Shown: one piece after another, positions 36,450-44,753 of the stretch
Layout of the letters: the number at the start of each line of letters is the position of its first letter
How positions within the stretch are numbered: position 1 is the first letter of the stretch
Assembly: GCA_934087065.1 (NCBI GenBank)
Contig: CAKOIS010000001.1
Coordinates: 100,398-164,397, forward strand
DNA length: 64,000 nucleotides
Direction of reading: 5' to 3'
Source of the DNA: an uncultured Bacilli bacterium
Lineage (GTDB): Bacteria > Bacillota_I > Bacilli_A > RF39 > UBA660
Notes under the pieces: model-generated
Told to the model about the DNA's origin: nothing
The model's input: the letters and a program-made list of their open reading frames with translations, nothing else
Databases searched by the model: none
Program-made: the position numbers and the translations under genes

Positions 36450-36750
36450 TAATTTTCATAATTAAAATTAATTTAAGGATTTATAATATTTTTGGTATAT
36501 TAAAGTTTTTAATAAAGAATAAGTAAAGTTTATTTTATTCCTATATGGTTTAATCAATTTTAAGAATATACAATGAAAAATGTGTAATTTCAAAAAAAGT
36601 TTGCATAACAACTTAACGTTTGTAGCAAATCTAGCATTTTTTACGGATTTATATATTGCTATATAGTAATTAAAAAAACATTTTATTGCTTTTTTTTGTT
36701 CATTTTAATTATTTCTAATTAAAAACTTACACCAAACATAGTGTAAGTTT
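36450..36750. other. gene-free interval between convergent genes
   Basis: About 300 bp of very AT-rich DNA. Apart from the bidirectional terminator at its right end I see no gene, promoter with a product, or repeat. A weak TTTGC...GCAAA pairing lies near 36600-36635. Confidence 0.6.
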
Positions 36751-36752
36751 TT
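36721..36752. terminator. bidirectional terminator between nuclease and toxin genes
   Basis: Perfect 12-bp stem AAAAACTTACAC / GTGTAAGTTTTT with an 8-base loop. The A/T runs serve both strands. Confidence 0.85.
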
Positions 36753-37260
36753 ATATTTTAACTTTTTCTAAGTCTTTAATAAACGTATCAATTAATTCTT
36801 TTGGTATTCTTGTATTAGCAGCACTTTTTAAAGAAATACAAGCTTCTAAAGCTTTTTCACACGAAATAACCTCATTATCTATCATCAACTTAATTAATTT
36901 CAAAGTTCTAAAAACTTCAACTCCATTTCTTTCAGCAAATTTTTTAAGAGCATCATCACCAGTTGCAAGAATATAATTATTATTTTTTGCTATAACAAAA
37001 TTGATTAAATCATAAGTACTAAGTTTACCCACTGTTTGAGATAATTTATTCGTTTCTAATATATCATTAGAAGTTACTGATATTGTTTTAATTTTCTTCA
37101 TTATTTTTGCATCACAAGTTTTAAGATTAATTTCATCATTTTTTACTATATCGCTCATATAAACATTATCTATTTTTACAAATTTATCTAAAATATTAGC
37201 ATTGTTTAAATCAGTTATTATATTTGTATCAGTTATTATAATCTTCTTTGTAATATTCAC
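36751..37260 (-). CDS. PIN-domain toxin-like RNase
   Basis: 169 residues. The PIN fold is visible from the N-terminal I-I-T-D-T-N-I (first acidic residue) through LSTYDLINFVIAKNNNYILATGDDALKKFA (about 83-112), which carries the second and third acidic residues and the ATGD motif. A C-terminal helical tail includes a conserved-looking E-A-x-x-A-x-x-S-L-K pattern. It starts inside the end of the preceding XRE/ImmA gene (32-bp overlap), the arrangement of a type II toxin-antitoxin pair. Its expected action is Mg2+-dependent cleavage of RNA in the cytosol. The target is unknown. Transcription ends at the bidirectional hairpin. Confidence 0.75.
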   Translation of the reverse strand: MNITKKIIITDTNIITDLNNANILDKFVKIDNVYMSDIVKNDEINLKTCDAKIMKKIKTISVTSNDILETNKLSQTVGKLSTYDLINFVIAKNNNYILATGDDALKKFAERNGVEVFRTLKLIKLMIDNEVISCEKALEACISLKSAANTRIPKELIDTFIKDLEKVKI

Positions 37261-38269
37261 TTTCCAAAACCCCTAATAGCTCACAAGCTTTATTAACAGA
37301 TATAATCTTATTACTTTCTAACTTATAAACGATTCTTTTAAACTGATAAGACACTTCCAAATCTAATGGACTTAAGTCATTATTAGTTTGATAACTGATA
37401 GAAACACTGAGTATTTTATATAAAGAAATAGATATAATTTTCAATTCTTTTAATCTATGTATAATTGCAGAATAACTAACTCTATATTCCTTTCTAAAAG
37501 CAATTAATTCAAAAAAACTAATACAATTTCTAGAACTACCAAATTCATTTTTTACAGCTTCCATTGGCATTAATAATGCACTTGCAAATCTATTGCACAA
37601 TTTCTCTTCATTCAAGGATTTATTAGTAATATTTAATACTAAGTGTCCAAGTTCATGAGCAATAGTAAATCTTTGTCTAGCACCATCTTGAATTCCATTT
37701 AATAAGACTATGACAGGAACGTTTTCTACCATCTCACTAAGTCCATCAAAACCATTAAAGAGATTATTAGGGTTGTCTATTTGTACGATTAGAATACCCA
37801 AGTTTTCAAGAACACTAGTTAAATCAGTAATAGGTTGCATATTTGATATTTCAATATAATGCCTAAACATAATTGCGCATTTTTCAGCATCTTCCAAACT
37901 ATTACAATTAAATTTTTTTAATTTAACATTAGGAGAATTTATACAATTCAATTCAATGACTTCTAAGTACTTTCCAACTTCCTCTTGTATTAAATCTTTT
38001 AATAATTGCCATTTCTCTCCTGTTAATCTTTTTTTCTTTCTAAATGTAGTAAACTTCATATTCGGGCATTTATAAGTTTTAATTAAAGAAATAGCTTTAA
38101 CACCATAAGCATTTGCAAAACTAATTAATTTTTGAGAATCAGGCACCAAGACTCCATTTTCATATTTAGTAACTGCAGTACTAGACATTCCTAATAAGTC
38201 TCCAGCTTCTTTTAAAGATAAATTTTTTAATAATCTTACTTTTTTAAGATTTTTTCCAATTTCATTCAT
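37229..38269 (-). CDS. XRE-family regulator fused to ImmA/IrrE metallopeptidase domain (antitoxin-like)
   Basis: 346 residues. An N-terminal helix-turn-helix (about 5-60; LKEAGDLLGMSSTAVTKYENG) is followed by an ImmA/IrrE (COG2856) peptidase domain with the zinc motif HELGH in FTIAHELGHLVLN (about 205-217). AAGGAGG lies upstream of the ATG at 38269. In known systems such fused proteins act as antitoxin and autorepressor of a partner such as the PIN protein, or cleave a repressor under stress (ImmA). Overlap with the PIN gene supports the antitoxin reading. Its promoter carries an inverted repeat that would serve as an operator. Confidence 0.85.
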   Translation of the reverse strand: MNEIGKNLKKVRLLKNLSLKEAGDLLGMSSTAVTKYENGVLVPDSQKLISFANAYGVKAISLIKTYKCPNMKFTTFRKKKRLTGEKWQLLKDLIQEEVGKYLEVIELNCINSPNVKLKKFNCNSLEDAEKCAIMFRHYIEISNMQPITDLTSVLENLGILIVQIDNPNNLFNGFDGLSEMVENVPVIVLLNGIQDGARQRFTIAHELGHLVLNITNKSLNEEKLCNRFASALLMPMEAVKNEFGSSRNCISFFELIAFRKEYRVSYSAIIHRLKELKIISISLYKILSVSISYQTNNDLSPLDLEVSYQFKRIVYKLESNKIISVNKACELLGVLESEYYKEDYNN

Positions 38270-38292
38270 AACTTTTGCCTCCTTGGTTAATA

Positions 38293-38344
38293 TTTTAACA
38301 TCAAAAGTCTAAAAAGTAAACTAAAATAATTAATAACTTTACTT
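38293..38344 (-). promoter_or_regulatory. promoter and probable operator of the XRE-ImmA/PIN operon
   Basis: On the minus strand TTTACT, 17 bp, TAAAAT fits a promoter. An inverted repeat AAGTAAA (38314-38320) / TTTACTT (38338-38344) overlaps the -35 area, a natural site for autorepression by the HTH protein. The repeat is short, so this is tentative. Confidence 0.5.
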
Positions 38345-38424
38345 ATTTAGAAAAATTAGCACCAACTAATAATGACTTTATCAACTTTTTATAGTATAAT
38401 TAAATTACGAAGGAGATGTTTTAA

Positions 38425-39447
38425 ATGAAAAAAATATTTATAACAGGATGCACAGGATACATAGGAAGCCACACATGCGTTGAGTTATTAAACGCAGGTT
38501 ATGAAATAGTTGGTTTAGATAATTTTAGTAACAGCAAAAAAGAAGTCTTAGATAGAATAAAAGAAATAACTGGTAAAGAAATAAAATTTTACGAAGGCAA
38601 TATGCTAGATAAAACTATTCTTTCAAAAATATTTGAAGAAAACGAAATAGGTTCAGTAATAGACTTTGCTGCATACAAGTCAGTCGGAGACAGTGTTAAT
38701 ATGCCGGTAGAGTATTACATCAATAATGTTTCAAGCGTGTTAACCTTACTAAGTGTAATGAAAAGTCACAATGTAAAAACTATCATATTTAGTAGCACAG
38801 CAGCAGTTTACGGTGACTCTGAAATAATTCCAGTAACTGAAGAATGTGAAACAGGCAAAACTATAAATCCCTATGGAACAAGCAAACTATACTGTGAAGG
38901 AATATTAAAAGATTTATATAAAAGTGATAACAGTTGGAATATTTGCATATTTAGATACTTTAACCTAGTAGGTGCCCATAAAAGCTATTTAATAGGAGAA
39001 GAACCAAATGGTACACCAGCTAATTTGATGCCTTATATTGCTAAAGTAGCTCTAGGTGAACTTCCTTGTCTAAATATTTTTGGAGACGATTATAACACAC
39101 CGGATGGAACAGGAATAAGAGACTACATACACGTAGTAGACCTTGCAAAAGCGCACGTATCAGCTATTAAAAAGCTAGAACTTGACAAAAAGGGAATGCA
39201 CATATATAACCTAGGAACAGGAAAAGGCTATAGTGTTCTAGAAATGGTAAAAACATTTGAAAAAGTAAACAATGTTAAAGTAAACTATAAAATAGTTGAA
39301 CGTCGTCCGGGTGATATTGCAGTGTCATACGCTGACGCAACAAAAGCCCAAAATGAACTAAACTGGAAAGCAGAACTAACTTTAGAAGATATGTGTAGAG
39401 ACTCATACATGTTTACTAAAAGTTTGAAAAATAAGGGTGTTAAATAA
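38425..39447 (+). CDS. galE: UDP-glucose 4-epimerase
   Basis: 340 residues. NAD motif GCTGYIGSH (8-16), DNFSNS, and catalytic Y150-x3-K154 in NPYGTSKLYCE. The GalE-specific region NLVGAH and the block GDDYNTPDGTGIRDYIHVVDLA identify it as a true GalE rather than a generic SDR. It interconverts UDP-glucose and UDP-galactose in the cytosol, supplying galactose donors to the surface glycan enzymes and possibly to the UGM-like flavoprotein. TATAAT at 38395-38400 and AAGGAGATG provide expression signals. The transcription direction is divergent from the toxin-antitoxin operon. Confidence 0.95.
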   Translation: MKKIFITGCTGYIGSHTCVELLNAGYEIVGLDNFSNSKKEVLDRIKEITGKEIKFYEGNMLDKTILSKIFEENEIGSVIDFAAYKSVGDSVNMPVEYYINNVSSVLTLLSVMKSHNVKTIIFSSTAAVYGDSEIIPVTEECETGKTINPYGTSKLYCEGILKDLYKSDNSWNICIFRYFNLVGAHKSYLIGEEPNGTPANLMPYIAKVALGELPCLNIFGDDYNTPDGTGIRDYIHVVDLAKAHVSAIKKLELDKKGMHIYNLGTGKGYSVLEMVKTFEKVNNVKVNYKIVERRPGDIAVSYADATKAQNELNWKAELTLEDMCRDSYMFTKSLKNKGVK

Positions 39448-39458
39448 AACACCTTTTT
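39436..39458 (+). terminator. weak terminator/attenuator between galE and wecB
   Basis: GGTGTT / AACACC stem with a 6-base loop holding the galE stop codon, then T5. No promoter is seen before wecB, so partial read-through is likely. Confidence 0.6.
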
Positions 39459-39481
39459 AAATAAGAAGGACGTGATAATTT

Positions 39482-40591
39482 ATGATTAAAGTAATGAGTA
39501 TATTTGGAACAAGACCAGAAGCTATAAAAATGGCTCCGCTTGTTAAAGAATTAGAAAGAAGAAAAGAAATTGAAAGCATAGTCTGTGTAACAGCTCAGCA
39601 TAGACAAATGTTAGACCAAGTTTTAGAAACATTTAATATTAATCCTGATTACGACCTAAACATAATGAAACAAGGTCAATCTCTTAGTGAAATAACTTCG
39701 CGTGCATTAACTGGCTTGGAAAGCGTTATAAAGGATGTAAAACCTGACATAGTTTTAGTGCATGGAGACACCACTACAACATTTGCTGGTGCTTTAGCCG
39801 CTTTCTATAATCAAGTAGCTATCGGACACGTTGAAGCAGGCCTTAGGACATATGATAAATATAGTCCATTTCCTGAAGAAATGAATAGACAAATGGTAGA
39901 TTGTATGACAGATCTTTATTTTGCCCCAACTATCGTCAGTAAAGAAAACCTGCTTAAAGAAGATATACAAGAAGAAAAAATATTTGTAACTGGTAACACT
40001 GTAGTTGACGCGATGAGCACTACTGTTAAAAATGATTATACACACCCTGAGTTAGAATGGATTAAACCAAACGAAAAAATGATACTTTTAACAGCCCACA
40101 GAAGAGAAAACTTAGGCGAGCCAATGAGACACATTTTCAGGGCAATAAGAAGAATTATAGACGAGTTTGATAACGTAAAGGTTATTTATCCAATACACTT
40201 AAATCCACTTGTTAGAAACGTTGCAAATGAAGTATTTGAAGGTTGTGACAAAGTTAAACTAATTGAACCACTAGAAGTATTTGACTTTCACAACTTCCAA
40301 AACAAGTCTTACATAATTTTAACAGACTCAGGCGGCATTCAAGAAGAAGCACCGAGTTTAGGTAAGCCAGTACTAGTTTTAAGAGACACTACAGAAAGAC
40401 CAGAAGGCATTTCTGCGGGCACTTTAAAATTAGTTGGAACAGATGAAGAAACAATATACACCGAAACAAAGAAATTATTAACAGACAACAAAGAATACGA
40501 AAAAATGAGTCGTGCTTCAAATCCATACGGAGACGGACACGCTAGTGAAAGAATAGTAGATGCTATTATAAAATGGAAACAAAATAATTAG
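39482..40591 (+). CDS. wecB: UDP-N-acetylglucosamine 2-epimerase (non-hydrolysing)
   Basis: 369 residues, standard family size. Blocks: SIFGTRPEAIKMAPLV (N-terminus), VHGDTTTTFAGALAAFY (about 98-114), HVEAGLRTYDKYSPFPEEMNR (catalytic Asp/Glu region), LTAHRRENLG and DSGGIQEEAPSLGKP with the catalytic Glu and UDP-binding residues. It makes UDP-ManNAc from UDP-GlcNAc, the donor used by TagA at 18.1 kb, so it links this locus to wall-polymer synthesis. Known as WecB/MnaA. AAGGACGTG upstream of ATG 39482. The enzyme is usually allosterically activated by UDP-GlcNAc. Confidence 0.95.
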   Translation: MIKVMSIFGTRPEAIKMAPLVKELERRKEIESIVCVTAQHRQMLDQVLETFNINPDYDLNIMKQGQSLSEITSRALTGLESVIKDVKPDIVLVHGDTTTTFAGALAAFYNQVAIGHVEAGLRTYDKYSPFPEEMNRQMVDCMTDLYFAPTIVSKENLLKEDIQEEKIFVTGNTVVDAMSTTVKNDYTHPELEWIKPNEKMILLTAHRRENLGEPMRHIFRAIRRIIDEFDNVKVIYPIHLNPLVRNVANEVFEGCDKVKLIEPLEVFDFHNFQNKSYIILTDSGGIQEEAPSLGKPVLVLRDTTERPEGISAGTLKLVGTDEETIYTETKKLLTDNKEYEKMSRASNPYGDGHASERIVDAIIKWKQNN

Positions 40592-40604
40592 AAAAAACAT
40601 AATC

Positions 40605-40633
40605 TTTACGATTTATAATAAATATGGTATACT
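40605..40633 (+). promoter_or_regulatory. promoter of the small XRE regulator
   Basis: TTTACG (40605-40610), 17 bp, TATACT (40628-40633), 20 bp before the start codon. Confidence 0.7.
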
Positions 40634-40653
40634 AATGACGAAAGGTGATTTAA

Positions 40654-40989
40654 ATGTATAACGAATTAGGAGAAAAAGTAAGAAAATTAAGAGTAAAAAG
40701 AAAGCTAAACCAAGATGTATTAGCTGAAGCTTTAAATCTAAGTAGAAGTCAAATCTCAAACTTAGAAAGTGGAAAAAGAAACATTAGCATAAAACAACTA
40801 GAAAAAATATGTGAACTATTTAATGTTGATATGTCATATTTCTTTATGGATATATCAGAAAATACGTGCATTGACTTAATAGAAAAAGCTAGACTAATAT
40901 TTGAAAGTAAAAAAATTAGTAAAACAGAAAAACACGATGTATTCTGTTCGATAATGAGTTCATACTTAGACTCAGTTGATAAAAAATAA
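40654..40989 (+). CDS. XRE-family transcriptional regulator
   Basis: 111 residues: a helix-turn-helix in residues about 5-60 (LGEKVRKLRVKRKLNQDVLAEALNLSRSQISNLESGKRNIS) and a C-terminal helical segment probably for dimerisation. AAAGGTGATTT precedes the ATG. It is a single-gene unit with its own promoter and terminator, between wecB and PFOR. Targets are unknown; similar small proteins (SinR-like) control biofilm or surface genes, so regulation of the neighbouring envelope loci is possible but not shown. Confidence 0.85.
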   Translation: MYNELGEKVRKLRVKRKLNQDVLAEALNLSRSQISNLESGKRNISIKQLEKICELFNVDMSYFFMDISENTCIDLIEKARLIFESKKISKTEKHDVFCSIMSSYLDSVDKK

Positions 40990-41006
40990 CATTTTTAATC
41001 GTACTT

Positions 41007-41031
41007 AGGAAGATAAAAATTCTTCCTTTTT
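41007..41031 (+). terminator. terminator after XRE gene
   Basis: AGGAAGA / TCTTCCT stem (41007-41013, 41021-41027), 7-base loop, T-run. Confidence 0.8.
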
Positions 41032-41107
41032 AAATGCAAGAAAATGTAGTATAATTATAATAGTTAAAATAAATAAGAAGATATAGACATATTTAAAGGA
41101 GGAACAT

Positions 41108-44100
41108 ATGGAAAATTTAAAAATAGTAGATGGAAACGAGGCTTGTGCACTAGCAAGCTATAACTTCACAGAAGTAGCAGGAATTTATCCAATAACACCA
41201 TCAAGCAGAATGGCAACACTTGTAGATAAATGGAGTAGTGAGGGCAAAAAAAACTTATTTGGAGATAAAGTAAGTGTTATAGAAATGCAAAGCGAAGCAG
41301 GCGCGAGTGCTGTAATACATGGTGCTCTTCAAGCAGGATCCTTAAGTACAACCTACACAGCAAGCCAAGGCCTTTTATTAATGATACCAAGTATGTACAA
41401 AATGGCAGGAGAAATGCTTCCGTCAGTTATACATGTCGCAGCAAGAAGCTTGTCAACACACGCTCTATCTATTTTTGGAGACCACCAAGACATATACGCA
41501 TGTCGTTCAACTGGATACGCAATTTTATCAAGCAGTAACGTACAAGATGCATATAGTTTAGGCTTAGTTGCGCATTTATCAAGTATAAAATCAAGTATTC
41601 CATTCATGCACTTCTTTGATGGCTTTAGAACAAGTCACGAAATAAATGAGATAAAAACAATAACTGACGAAGATTTAAAAAGTATCACTCCATATAAAGA
41701 AATAGAAGAATTTAAAAATAGAAGTTTTAACCTAGGTAAAGTAATAACAAGAGGAACATCTGAAACTGAAGACGTATACTTTGAAAACACAGAAGCAAGA
41801 AACACATTTTATAACAAAGTACCCGATATAGTAGAAAATTACATGAACGAGTTAAACACTCTAATGGGTACTGACTACAAGCCATTTAATTACTACGGCT
41901 CTAAAACAGCAAAACACATCATTATTGCAATGGGAAGTGTAACAGATACAATTAAACTTGTAATAGACGAATTACTAAAAGAAAATATAGAAGTTGGATT
42001 AATTAACGTTCACTTATATAGACCGTTTAGCTTAACTCACTTCTTGAGTGTCTTACCAAAGTCCACAGAAAAAATCACAGTATTAGATAGAACAAAAGAA
42101 GCAGGTAGCTTATGTGAACCACTTTATTTAGATGTGTGTGCTGCTTTAAAAAACGAAAACATCGAAATAATAGGCGGTAGATATGGCCTTTCAAGCAAAG
42201 ACACTACTCCAAGCATGATTAAAGCAGTATTCGATAACATGGACAAACACGCTATGAAAGACCACTTTACTCTTGGAATAATAGACGATGTTACAAATAC
42301 AAACCTAGAAGTAAAAAACTTCCACTTATCAAAAAAATACAAAGAAATAAAAGTATTTGGTTTCGGTTCAGATGGTATGGTAAGTGCTTCTAAAAACATT
42401 CTAAAAGTAATGGGACAAACTAACTATGTACAAGGATACTTTGAATACGACTCCAAAAAAAGTGGAGGCATCACTATAAGCCACTTAAGACTATCAAATG
42501 AATTAATAAATGCCCCATTCTATCTAACTGACCCTAATTTAGTAGTAGTTTCAAAAGACTCATACCTAGGAAAATATGAAGTATTAGATAACATTAAACA
42601 AAATGGAATACTACTTATTAACACAGACAAAACAGATGAAGAATTAAACTCGCTAATAAAAAACTCAACTAAAAAAATAATCTTAGACAAAAACATTAAA
42701 GTATTTATCGCAAAGGCAGACACTCTTGCCACTAAATTTAACTTAAAAGGAAAAATAAACAACATAATGTCATACTACATCCTAAAAATGCTAGGTGCAA
42801 CAGGCGAAGATATTCTAAGATTTAAAGAAAACATAAAAGAACTATATATAGATAAAGGTATGAATGTAGTGAATGATAATATCAAAGTACTAGATTTATG
42901 TATAGATAATTTAAGAGAATTAAATAATCAAGTATTAACAGTAGAAGAACAAAATGAAGAAAAATTTGATAACATTTATGACAAAATGGTGGCTAGGCGT
43001 GCAAACATGGTTAAAGTAAGTGACTTTTTAAGCCACAAAGACGGAACATTTGAAGGAAACATGAGTAAAAGTGACAAAAGAAAAATAAGTAGTTTAGTCC
43101 CTTCATGGTGCAAAGAAAATTGTATAGAGTGTAACTTATGCTCATTCATTTGCCCACATGGTGTAATAAAACCATTTAGTATGACAAAAGAAGAGTTTGA
43201 CAACTCTCCACTAAAAGAAGAAGACGTAATCATTGAAGGCGGAAGGTATTTCTATTTAGGAATAAACACAGATAACTGTACAGGTTGCACACTTTGTTCA
43301 AAAATATGTCCAGGTAAAAACAAACAAAAAGCACTTACTATGGATGAGTCAAAAGAGAATACTGACCTTTTATGTGATTACTTAAGAGAAAATGTTAAAA
43401 ACGATGTAGACGCGCCAAAAACAACAGTTAAAGGTTTAGGTTTCTGTGATAATAAAATTTTATTCCCAGGTGCATGTGCAGGTTGTGGTGAAACTGTCTA
43501 CTTAAGAACACTAACGAGTATGTACGGAGACGAAATAGTAATTTCTAATGCAACAGGTTGCTCTTCGATTTACTCTTCAAGTTTGCCTTGCACACCATAC
43601 AAAATGCCATGGATAAGTAGCCTGTTTGAAGACAATGCAGAGTTCGGCTTAGGCTTACACTTATCATATAAAAATCAAAGAAATAAAATTAAAAGAATTA
43701 TGAATGATACAATGAATGATGTAAGCGCAAAAACAAAATCCCTATACGAAAAATGGCTAGAAAACATGAATGACTTTACTATAACAAATGAAGTTAAGAG
43801 TGAACTTAAAGGCGTAGAGTTACCTAAAGAACTATCTGAACTTTTAGACTACATACCTTCAAGAAAAGTATGGATTGTCGGTGGAGACGGATGGGCTTAT
43901 GACATCGGTTTTGGTGGCTTAGACCATGCTCTTAGAATGAACGAAAACATAAAAGTTCTAGTCTTAGACACAGAAGTATACTCAAATACTGGTGGACAAA
44001 CTTCAAAGTCCACTCGTGTAGGTGCAGTTGCAGAGTTTTCTAGTAGTGGTAAACTAAAACCTAAAAAAGATTTATTCCAAATTGCAATGAACATACCAAA

Positions 44101-44512
44101 CTGCTATGTAGCATCTATATCAGCTGGTGCTAGCCCTGTTCAAACAATAAAAGCATTCATGGAAGCAGAAAACCATAGTGGCCCAAGCGTAATAATAGCA
44201 TACAGTCCTTGCATCGCGCACGGTATAATAGGTGGACTTTCTAACAGCATAGAAGAACAAAAATTACTTGTAGAAAGCGGTTACAACATCTTGATGCGTT
44301 ATAATCCAGTCACTGACAAGCTTACAGTAGACTCAAAAGAACCAAACTACAACTTATACGAAACAGTTTTTGCAAAAGAAATGCGTTACAAAAACTTAGA
44401 AAGAATAAACCCAAATGAATACGAAAGACTTTACAAAATAAATATGAATTCTGCTAAAAAAAGATATGATTATTATATTAATATATCTAAAAAAGAGGTT
44501 AGTGAAAACTAA
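41108..44512 (+). CDS. nifJ: pyruvate:ferredoxin (flavodoxin) oxidoreductase, single-chain
   Basis: 1134 residues, the fused single-polypeptide form. Order: pyrimidine-binding domain with YPITPSSRMA (about 28-37), domain II, gamma domain, 2x[4Fe-4S] ferredoxin domain (C672/C675/C678/C682 and C724/C727/C730/C734), then the TPP pyrophosphate domain with GACAGCGET (about 786-794; a cluster-ligand Cys region) and GGDGWAYDIGFGGLDH. It oxidises pyruvate and CoA to acetyl-CoA, CO2 and reduced ferredoxin. The [FeFe] hydrogenase at 60.5 kb could reoxidise that ferredoxin. AAAGGAGG precedes the ATG. The last family domain (extra C-terminal loop) is shortened relative to Desulfovibrio. Strictly anaerobic lifestyle is inferred. 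Confidence 0.96.
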   Translation: MENLKIVDGNEACALASYNFTEVAGIYPITPSSRMATLVDKWSSEGKKNLFGDKVSVIEMQSEAGASAVIHGALQAGSLSTTYTASQGLLLMIPSMYKMAGEMLPSVIHVAARSLSTHALSIFGDHQDIYACRSTGYAILSSSNVQDAYSLGLVAHLSSIKSSIPFMHFFDGFRTSHEINEIKTITDEDLKSITPYKEIEEFKNRSFNLGKVITRGTSETEDVYFENTEARNTFYNKVPDIVENYMNELNTLMGTDYKPFNYYGSKTAKHIIIAMGSVTDTIKLVIDELLKENIEVGLINVHLYRPFSLTHFLSVLPKSTEKITVLDRTKEAGSLCEPLYLDVCAALKNENIEIIGGRYGLSSKDTTPSMIKAVFDNMDKHAMKDHFTLGIIDDVTNTNLEVKNFHLSKKYKEIKVFGFGSDGMVSASKNILKVMGQTNYVQGYFEYDSKKSGGITISHLRLSNELINAPFYLTDPNLVVVSKDSYLGKYEVLDNIKQNGILLINTDKTDEELNSLIKNSTKKIILDKNIKVFIAKADTLATKFNLKGKINNIMSYYILKMLGATGEDILRFKENIKELYIDKGMNVVNDNIKVLDLCIDNLRELNNQVLTVEEQNEEKFDNIYDKMVARRANMVKVSDFLSHKDGTFEGNMSKSDKRKISSLVPSWCKENCIECNLCSFICPHGVIKPFSMTKEEFDNSPLKEEDVIIEGGRYFYLGINTDNCTGCTLCSKICPGKNKQKALTMDESKENTDLLCDYLRENVKNDVDAPKTTVKGLGFCDNKILFPGACAGCGETVYLRTLTSMYGDEIVISNATGCSSIYSSSLPCTPYKMPWISSLFEDNAEFGLGLHLSYKNQRNKIKRIMNDTMNDVSAKTKSLYEKWLENMNDFTITNEVKSELKGVELPKELSELLDYIPSRKVWIVGGDGWAYDIGFGGLDHALRMNENIKVLVLDTEVYSNTGGQTSKSTRVGAVAEFSSSGKLKPKKDLFQIAMNIPNCYVASISAGASPVQTIKAFMEAENHSGPSVIIAYSPCIAHGIIGGLSNSIEEQKLLVESGYNILMRYNPVTDKLTVDSKEPNYNLYETVFAKEMRYKNLERINPNEYERLYKINMNSAKKRYDYYINISKKEVSEN

Positions 44513-44517
44513 TCTCT
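44494..44517 (+). terminator. hairpin across the nifJ stop codon
   Basis: AGAGGTTAGT / ACTAATCTCT with a GAAA tetraloop and one G-T pair. The T-run is short (TTTG), so termination may be partial, allowing read-through into the structured region that follows. Confidence 0.55.
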
Positions 44518-44533
44518 TTGTATTTAAAAATAA

Positions 44534-44621
44534 GGACTGCCATAATAAGCAGTCCGGAAAAAAGAATAAAAAGGGGTTGGCTAGTGTGATACTAGCACCA
44601 ATTCGCCTTAAGTGAATTGGT
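44534..44621 (+). ncRNA. candidate structured RNA with three perfect hairpins
   Basis: Three consecutive perfect stems: GGACTGC / GCAGTCC (44534-44540, 44549-44555), GCTAGT / ACTAGC (44580-44585, 44591-44596) and ACCAATTC / GAATTGGT (44597-44604, 44614-44621). The last two abut and could stack coaxially. The purine-rich linker 44556-44579 is unpaired. No ORF lies in 44513-44753. The recG promoter begins after it (44703). No T-run follows, so it is not a simple terminator. The strand is undetermined; the stems read on either. Confidence 0.5.
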
Positions 44622-44702
44622 AAGTCTATATTCTAAACTAATTTGCCAAAATAGTCAAGCGTTTTTTGAAAAAATATAATCAAAATTTAAGCAAACAAAT
44701 GG

Positions 44703-44731
44703 TTGACTTACAATTTATATTGTAGTATACT
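44703..44731 (+). promoter_or_regulatory. strong promoter of recG
   Basis: TTGACT (44703-44708), 17 bp, TATACT (44726-44731), followed by AAGGAGGAG before ATG 44754. Confidence 0.85.
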
Positions 44732-44753
44732 AAATATGTAAGGAGGAGAAGCT

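Noticed and set aside
36600..36635. Small RNA near TTTGC/GCAAA pairing
   Set aside because: The stem is only 5 bp with a long loop and no terminator in the right position.
44534..44621. Plain terminator of nifJ
   Set aside because: None of the three stems is followed by a T-run; a separate hairpin already spans the nifJ stop codon.
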